In this document: positions 58,636 to 64,000 of the stretch, in pieces
Position numbering within the stretch: the stretch's first letter is position 1
Layout: each line of letters begins with the position of its first letter
Assembly (NCBI RefSeq): GCF_024347475.1
Contig: NZ_AP025487.1
Coordinates: forward strand, 2,108,001 to 2,172,000
DNA length: 64,000 bases
Origin: Vibrio fortis
GTDB taxonomy: Bacteria; Pseudomonadota; Gammaproteobacteria; Enterobacterales; Vibrionaceae
Direction: 5' to 3'
Program-made: the position numbers and the translations under genes
The notes under the pieces: model-generated
The model's input: the letters and a program-made list of their open reading frames with translations, nothing else
What the model was told of the DNA's origin: nothing
Database searches by the model: none

Positions 58636-59217
58636 ATGAAAAATTACCAACTAGTTTTGGCCTCTACTTCCCCATTTAGGCAAGAGATACTTAAAAAACT
58701 CCATTTAAGCTTTGTAACGGCGAAGCCAGACTGCGATGAAACGCCTCTAACAGGCGAAACACCTCAACAACTCGTCACCCGCTTATCGGAAGAGAAAGCA
58801 AAATCTTGTGAGATCTCTTCCCCTAGCCTAGTTATCGGCTCAGATCAGGTTTGTGTGATTGATGGTGAGATTATTGGTAAGCCGCATACACGTGAAAAAG
58901 CCATTGAGCAGCTGACTAAGCAAAGTGGTAAAAGCATTACTTTTTACACAGGCCTTTCTGTTTGGAACAGCGAAACCCAGAAAGCTGACACGCGTCTCGA
59001 CACCTTTGTGGTTCATTTCCGCCATTTAAGCACTGCGCAAATTGAAAGCTATGTCGACAAAGAACAACCTTTCTATTGTGCGGGGAGTTTTAAGAGCGAA
59101 GGGTTGGGCATCGCGCTTTTTAAGCGTCTTGAAGGGAAAGATCCAAATACATTAATTGGGTTACCGCTTATCGACCTAATTGATATGTTGGAAGCGCAAG
59201 GAATGAATGTGCTTTAA
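58636..59217 (+). CDS. yceF: Maf-type nucleotide pyrophosphatase (YceF)
   Basis: House-cleaning pyrophosphatase. The YceF branch hydrolyses 7-methyl-GTP. The 193-residue protein has [15 protein letters not shown] at the start, the CDE motif [11 protein letters not shown] and the catalytic [15 protein letters not shown]. It is divergent from yceD, as in E. coli. Confidence 0.94.
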   Translation: MKNYQLVLASTSPFRQEILKKLHLSFVTAKPDCDETPLTGETPQQLVTRLSEEKAKSCEISSPSLVIGSDQVCVIDGEIIGKPHTREKAIEQLTKQSGKSITFYTGLSVWNSETQKADTRLDTFVVHFRHLSTAQIESYVDKEQPFYCAGSFKSEGLGIALFKRLEGKDPNTLIGLPLIDLIDMLEAQGMNVL

Positions 59218-59237
59218 CGGATACGATATCTTCGCTA

Positions 59238-59356
59238 GAGATTCCCTACTCCTTCCTTCGTCAGTCTAGGGAATGACGGAACCTAATGATTATTACAATC
59301 CTGAGGTCTGCTAGTTATTGGAGATTTACTATATCGTCATCCCCAGTTGGGGAGCT
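59238..59356. repeat. Candidate intergenic palindromic repeat
   Basis: Between maf and rluC there are inverted arms ATTCCCTA (59241-59248) / TAGGGAAT (59267-59274), then about 60 bases on ATCGTCATCCCC and the palindrome CCCCAGTTGGGG (59341-59352). TTCCCTA/TAGGGAA with nearby TGACG and CGTCAT is the style of dispersed repeats in Vibrio intergenic DNA. No second copy is in this window. Confidence 0.4.
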
Positions 59357-59373
59357 CTTGTAAGAAGTACAAA

Positions 59374-59404
59374 CAAAAAAGGTTGACGATATTCGTCAAC
59401 CTTT
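59374..59404 (-). terminator. Terminator after rluC
   Basis: AAAGGTTGACGA, loop TAT, TCGTCAACCTTT, with a T run on the minus strand. Confidence 0.85.
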
Positions 59405-59460
59405 CTCATTTAAGAGATTGAAGGACAAGTATAGAAAACACTCTATACCCTCGTATCTAC

Positions 59461-60405
59461 TTACAGCTTACGCAGACCAGCGATTGCTTTTTCTAGCTTC
59501 GCTTCCATTGGAGCAGAGATATCCATCTTCTCTTCACTGCCTGGGTGTGTAAACTTGATGTTCGCCGCATGCAGGAACAGACGGTCTAGACCAACTTTAC
59601 CTGTATAAGCATCAAAGCGTCGGTCGCCATAACGATCATCCCACGCAATCGGATGACCAGTATATTGAGTGTGGACACGAATTTGGTGTGTACGACCAGT
59701 AATTGGGCTTGCTTGAATCAAGGTCGCATCTTTGAACTTTTCTAACACCTTAAAACGAGTTTCTGATGCTTTGCCATTTGGGTTCACTCGAACAATGCTA
59801 TTCACTTCATTCTTAAGCAGTGGTGCATTTACTACTTTACAGCTGTTCTTCCACTCGCCCATGACCAATGCAAAATAGTACTTCTGTACCGTCTTTTCAC
59901 GGAACTGCGCTTGCAGGTGACGTAATGCTGAACGCTTCTTAGCGACCAACAGGATACCCGATGTGTCTCTATCGATACGGTGTACCAACTCTAGAAAACG
60001 AGCTTCTGGTCGCAAAGCTCGAAGAGCTTCGATAGCACCAAACTTAAGACCACTACCACCGTGTACCGCTGTACCTGAAGGCTTGTTCAGAATAAGCATG
60101 TGGTCATCTTCGTAGATGATGCAATGCTCAAGCTCTGAAACCTTATTCAGCTTTGTGCTCGGCACATTTTCTTCGACTTTCTCTTCCACCGTCACTGGTG
60201 GAATGCGAACAAGATCACCAGCTTTTAGCTTGTATTCAGCTTTGATGCGCTTTTTGTTAACACGCACTTCGCCCTTACGTACGATTCGATAAATCATACT
60301 TTTCGGGATATTTTTTAATTGGTTACGTAAGAAGTTATCAATACGTTGACCAGCCATATCTTCATCGATGTCGACAAATTGGACTTTGGTTCTAATTTCG
60401 CTCAT
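59461..60405 (-). CDS. rluC: 23S rRNA pseudouridine synthase RluC
   Basis: Makes pseudouridine at positions 955, 2504 and 2580 of 23S rRNA (E. coli numbering). The 314 residues have an N-terminal S4 RNA-binding domain (QRIDNFLRNQLKNIPKSMIYRIVRKGEVRVNKKR), the catalytic Asp in HRIDRDTSGILLVAK and the GRTHQIRVH motif. It is divergent from rne, as in E. coli. Confidence 0.96.
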   Translation of the reverse strand: MSEIRTKVQFVDIDEDMAGQRIDNFLRNQLKNIPKSMIYRIVRKGEVRVNKKRIKAEYKLKAGDLVRIPPVTVEEKVEENVPSTKLNKVSELEHCIIYEDDHMLILNKPSGTAVHGGSGLKFGAIEALRALRPEARFLELVHRIDRDTSGILLVAKKRSALRHLQAQFREKTVQKYYFALVMGEWKNSCKVVNAPLLKNEVNSIVRVNPNGKASETRFKVLEKFKDATLIQASPITGRTHQIRVHTQYTGHPIAWDDRYGDRRFDAYTGKVGLDRLFLHAANIKFTHPGSEEKMDISAPMEAKLEKAIAGLRKL

Positions 60406-60999
60406 GCGGTTAGTGTATCACTGTCAAATTTGATAATTGAGAGTTAATTGCATTTTTCAGCGCGATTATACCCAAAAGGAGGCGTGAAACTTCTATATTT
60501 GTTTGATTCTCCGAACAAAAAACAATCAAGACTGCCGCAAAATTAAATATCATTTGATAAATTATTGATAGACAGTGAGTTAGAGCTATCAAAACACAAA
60601 CAAAAACCGTTTTTTTTCGCGCATTCTGATAAAGCAGATTGCTGTGATTAGCGACCACTGCTATAGTTCACAGCTGCTATCTATGGTTTGACTACTATTT
60701 AAACAGTTAACCATTCACCAGCAAATAAATGAGTAGATGACTCAGTCAAAACCGTGCTGCATTGGCGTAAGACACCGTTAACTGAGTTCCTTGTCGCTCT
60801 ACTCACGTACGCTCATGTTGAGTATTCACCGCCACATCGCGGATCATAGTTCACTATCTATGATGACTGACGTGCCCCAAGAGCATCCCTTCCAGCCGGG
60901 AGGCTGCACCGATAAAGCCATGGGATCAGGCACCATGAGAAACGAAATCAAGCGACAAGAACAATGATGAAAATAAGAAAAGACAATGAGTATTTCTAA
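60406..60999. other. 594-base region between divergent rluC and rne
   Basis: The left 250 bases are AT-rich and should contain both promoters, and I see no credible gene there. The right part, from about 60660, is the structured rne leader listed separately. Confidence 0.6.
60660..60999 (+). promoter_or_regulatory. RNase E 5' UTR element (rne leader)
   Basis: A leader of about 340 bases precedes rne. In E. coli a leader of similar length folds into hairpins that RNase E binds and cuts, so the enzyme controls its own mRNA. Structured segments here include CCGCCACATCGCGG near 60830 and CCAGCCGGGAGGCTG near 60894, followed by CACCGATAAAGCCATGGGATCAGG, and a T-poor, A-rich approach to the start codon. 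The 5' end of the transcript is a guess. Confidence 0.7.
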
Positions 61000-63900
61000 A
61001 TGAAAAGAATGTTAATTAACGCAACTCAAAAAGAAGAGTTGCGTGTCGCTTTGGTTGACGGCCAGCGACTTTTCGATCTTGATATCGAAAGTCCAGGTCA
61101 CGAATCAAAAAAAGCGAATATCTACAAAGGACGTATCACTCGTATTGAACCAAGCCTAGAAGCGGCATTTGTTGATTACGGCGCAGAACGTCACGGTTTC
61201 CTCCCTCTTAAAGAAATTGCCCGCGAATACTTCCCTGAAGGTTACACATACCAAGGTCGTCCAAGCATCAAAGAAGTGCTTAAGGAAGGCCAGGAAGTTA
61301 TCGTACAAGTTGAGAAAGAAGAACGTGGTAGCAAAGGCGCTGCACTGACAACTTTCATCTCTTTGGCGGGTAGCTACTTAGTTCTTATGCCAAACAACCC
61401 TCGTGCAGGCGGTATTTCTCGCCGTATCGAAGGTGACGAGCGTACACAACTAAAAGCAGCTTTAAGCACTCTTGAGCTACCTCAAGGTATGGGTTTGATC
61501 GTGCGAACAGCGGGCGTTGGCAAAAGCGCAGAAGAGCTTGAGTGGGACTTAAACGTACTGCTTAACCACTGGGCTGCTATCAAGCAAGCTTCGGATTCAA
61601 ACGCTGCACCTTTCCTTATCCACCAAGAAAGTAACGTAATTGTTCGTGCAATCCGCGACTACCTACGTCGTGATATTGGTGAAATTCTTATCGACAGCAA
61701 CACTATCTTTGAGCGTGCACAAGCGCACATTCAACTAGTGCGCCCAGACTTTATTAGTCGCGTTAAGAAATATGATGGTGAAGTGCCGCTGTTTAGCCAC
61801 TACCAAATCGAAAGCCAAATTGAATCAGCTTTCCAACGTGAAGTTCGCCTTCCGTCGGGCGGTTCAATTGTTATCGACCCAACTGAAGCACTAACTTCTA
61901 TCGATATCAACTCTGCTCGTGCAACGAAAGGCGGTGATATTGAAGAAACAGCACTGAACACTAACCTAGAAGCTGCAGATGAAATTGCTCGCCAACTTCG
62001 TCTACGTGACCTAGGTGGTCTTGTTGTTATCGACTTCATCGACATGACGCCTGTTCGCCACCAACGCGAAGTTGAAAGTCGTCTGCGCGATGCCGTTCGT
62101 TTAGATCGCGCACGTGTTCAAATTGGTCGTATTTCTCGCTTCGGTCTTCTAGAGATGTCTCGTCAACGTTTGAGCCCATCACTAGCAGAAGCAAGCCACC
62201 ACATTTGTCCTCGTTGTACTGGTACTGGTGTTGTTCGTGATAACGAATCTCTAGCACTTTCTGTACTACGTTTGATTGAAGAAGAAGCTCTAAAAGACAA
62301 CACAGCGCAAGTACTTGCGGTTGTGCCTGTTCCAATTGCTTCTTACCTACTGAATGAAAAACGTCGCTCAGTAAACCACATCGAGAAAAACCAAGAAGTT
62401 AAGATCACTGTTGTTCCTAACTCTGACATGGAAACTCCACACTTTGAGGTTATCCGTGTTCGTGAAGGTGAAGAGTTCGATCTACTGTCTTACCTACTTC
62501 CGAAGAAGCTAGACGCTCTGAAAGAAGCAGAAAGCAAAGAACCAGCAGAACAGACGATTCGCCCTAAGAAGATCGAAGAGCCTGCACTGAAAGGTTTCGC
62601 GGCTCCAGCTCAATCTGCGCCAGCTCCAGCACCAAAAGCTGCAGCAAAAGTAGAAGAGAAGAAAGAAGAGCCAAAAGCACAAGAATCAGGCCTAATCAGC
62701 CGTTTCTTCAAAGCTATTGGTAGCTTCCTATTCGGTGGATCTTCTTCTCAAGAAGAGAAACAGGAAGAGAAGCAGGAAGAGAAACCTAAGAACAATCGCA
62801 ACAACGGCAACCGCCAACGTCGTGATCGTAATGACAACCGTCGTCGCAACCAGCGTGGTGATCGTAACGAAAACCGTGACAACAAGCGTCGTCGTAAACC
62901 AGCTCGTGATGAGAAGCCTGAAGAGCAAAAAGAAAATGCAACTCAGCAGCCTCGTCAAAACCGTAAGCCGAAGCAAGACCGCCGCAACAAGCAGCGCGAC
63001 GAGCAGAAGCAACAACGCGAAGAGCAAGTACCGTCTAAGGTTGCAGAACAAGGCCAACAGCTAGCTGCGGATGCTCAAGCTTCTAAACCTGAAGGTCAAA
63101 AGCCGAAGTCTGAAGCGAAAGCTGCCAAAGTTAAAGAGCGTCGTCAACGTCGCAAACTGAACAAGCAGATCCGAGTTAAAGACCAACAAGCTCAAGCAGA
63201 AAACAACTCTGTGAAAGAGCAAGTTGTCGCTAAAGACAAGGCTGTAGCTCAAGAGCAAAAAGTGGCTGAGCAAGTAGAAGCTAACCAAGCGAATACTGAA
63301 CAAGCAGAACAGGAAGAGCCGAAGCAACGCCGTAACCGTCGTTCTCCACGTCACCTACGTGCAAGTGGCCAACGTCGTCGTCGCGGTCGTGATCGTCGCC
63401 CTAACCCATTCCGCCTACGTAAAGGTGGTGTAGCATCTCCAGAGATGGCTATGGGTAAAGTGATGCCTCGTTTCGTGCCGAAGCCACACCACAAACAAGC
63501 GAAACCTGAAGCTGCGAAGGCAGAAGCACAAGTACAGCAAACAGCTGAACTAGAAACTGTTCAGAACAATGTTGTAATTGCTGGCGGTTTCGCATGCCCT
63601 GAAATGGCAATGGGTAAAGTAATTATCCGCCGTGAAGAGCCTGTGGTTGAAACTGTTGTTGAAGCAAAAGCAGAAGACGTCGTAGCACAAGCTGCTGTTG
63701 AGGCACCTGTCGTTGATGCTCCAGTAGCAACGCCAGTTGTTGAAGAAGCACCGGTAGTAGAGACACCTGCTGTTGAAGAAGCGGTTGAAGCAAAAGCTGA
63801 AGAGACTGTGACTGAAGCTCCGGTTGTTGAAGCGCCAGTTGTCGAGGCTAAACCAGTTGAAGCAACGCCTGCAACTGAAGAGAAACCTTCAGTGGAAGCG

Positions 63901-64000
63901 AAGAAGCAAGCTAGCTCTCCGATGACTAAAGCTCCAGGTCCACAAGAGATTAAAGAGATTGAAGTTGTTGCAGCGCCATTCCGTAGCGAACGTTACGTAT
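61000..64000 (+). CDS. rne: Ribonuclease E, 3' end missing
   Basis: Main endoribonuclease of mRNA turnover and scaffold of the degradosome. The reading frame is open from the ATG at 61000 to the window edge, 1000 codons. The catalytic half has the S1 domain ([22 protein letters not shown]), the active-site Asp302 and Asp345 (E. coli 303 and 346) and the zinc-link CPRC at 403-406. The C-terminal half is Arg- and Pro/Glu-rich and disordered, with arginine-rich RNA-binding segments, an [17 protein letters not shown] membrane segment near residue 570, and two PEMAMGKV motifs. The final enolase/PNPase-binding end lies beyond the window. Confidence 0.97.
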   Translation, partial: MKRMLINATQKEELRVALVDGQRLFDLDIESPGHESKKANIYKGRITRIEPSLEAAFVDYGAERHGFLPLKEIAREYFPEGYTYQGRPSIKEVLKEGQEVIVQVEKEERGSKGAALTTFISLAGSYLVLMPNNPRAGGISRRIEGDERTQLKAALSTLELPQGMGLIVRTAGVGKSAEELEWDLNVLLNHWAAIKQASDSNAAPFLIHQESNVIVRAIRDYLRRDIGEILIDSNTIFERAQAHIQLVRPDFISRVKKYDGEVPLFSHYQIESQIESAFQREVRLPSGGSIVIDPTEALTSIDINSARATKGGDIEETALNTNLEAADEIARQLRLRDLGGLVVIDFIDMTPVRHQREVESRLRDAVRLDRARVQIGRISRFGLLEMSRQRLSPSLAEASHHICPRCTGTGVVRDNESLALSVLRLIEEEALKDNTAQVLAVVPVPIASYLLNEKRRSVNHIEKNQEVKITVVPNSDMETPHFEVIRVREGEEFDLLSYLLPKKLDALKEAESKEPAEQTIRPKKIEEPALKGFAAPAQSAPAPAPKAAAKVEEKKEEPKAQESGLISRFFKAIGSFLFGGSSSQEEKQEEKQEEKPKNNRNNGNRQRRDRNDNRRRNQRGDRNENRDNKRRRKPARDEKPEEQKENATQQPRQNRKPKQDRRNKQRDEQKQQREEQVPSKVAEQGQQLAADAQASKPEGQKPKSEAKAAKVKERRQRRKLNKQIRVKDQQAQAENNSVKEQVVAKDKAVAQEQKVAEQVEANQANTEQAEQEEPKQRRNRRSPRHLRASGQRRRRGRDRRPNPFRLRKGGVASPEMAMGKVMPRFVPKPHHKQAKPEAAKAEAQVQQTAELETVQNNVVIAGGFACPEMAMGKVIIRREEPVVETVVEAKAEDVVAQAAVEAPVVDAPVATPVVEEAPVVETPAVEEAVEAKAEETVTEAPVVEAPVVEAKPVEATPATEEKPSVEAKKQASSPMTKAPGPQEIKEIEVVAAPFRSERYV

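Noticed and set aside
62728..63354. Leu/Phe-rich minus-strand frames inside rne that look like membrane proteins
   Set aside because: They are the antisense of the Arg/Lys/Glu-rich tail, which reads as hydrophobic residues by codon complementarity.
1..64000. tRNA, rRNA, CRISPR arrays, insertion sequences, prophage or integron cassettes
   Set aside because: I looked for tRNA-like cloverleaf ends, regularly spaced repeats, transposase or integrase motifs and found none.

Overview
The window is chromosomal DNA of a Vibrio (Gammaproteobacteria), almost certainly the large chromosome. Gene content and order are core Vibrio: cmk-rpsA-ihfB-lapA-lapB-pyrF, kdsB-ycaR-lpxK-msbA-comEC, lolC-lolD-lolE, a PilZ gene-mfd-csiV, cheV, mlc, pykA, ptsG, and yceD-rpmF-plsX-fabH-fabD-fabG-acpP-fabF-pabC-mltG-tmk-holB-tatD, with maf, rluC and rne at the right end. 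Base composition is even (mid-40s percent GC by eye), with somewhat AT-richer DNA at about 3.6-7 kb and 11-12.3 kb. I see no rRNA, tRNA, CRISPR array, insertion sequence, phage gene or integrase.

Layout. 0.1-0.9 kb: miaE. 1-12 kb: an accessory-looking block on the minus strand, a YejABEF-type peptide/microcin C importer with its ATPase split into two genes, then a small outer-membrane beta-barrel gene and a 1372-residue zinc metalloprotease lipoprotein. 12.3-17.5 kb: pyrF, lapB, lapA, ihfB, rpsA, cmk. 17.8-23.8 kb: KDO and lipid A assembly and export (kdsB, lpxK, msbA) plus comEC. 23.8-27.6 kb: a DUF2062 membrane protein and lolCDE. 27.8-33.3 kb: PilZ protein, mfd, csiV, an acetyltransferase. 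33.5-38.8 kb: an SOS mutagenesis cassette imuA-imuB-dnaE2 behind a perfectly symmetric LexA box. 39-47.5 kb: cheV, the glucose regulator mlc, pykA, a patatin-like lipase, a 29-residue YnhF-type membrane protein, two small outer-membrane proteins, ptsG. 48-58.5 kb: the fatty-acid cluster running into DNA replication and cell-wall genes. 58.6-64 kb: maf, rluC, the long rne leader and the first 1000 codons of RNase E, cut by the window edge.

Connections. Envelope construction dominates: lipid A precursor synthesis and flipping, lipoprotein release by LolCDE, LPS control by LapAB, peptidoglycan factors CsiV and MltG, and fatty-acid and phospholipid synthesis. Mlc, PtsG and PykA form a glucose group, and there is a candidate Mlc-type operator upstream of ptsG. 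Mfd and ImuAB-DnaE2 are both DNA-damage functions. The best candidate for an undescribed system is the leftmost block: a predicted outer-membrane metalloprotease, a small barrel protein and a peptide importer on one strand. That would suit extracellular protein breakdown coupled to peptide uptake, but the link is inference from gene order.
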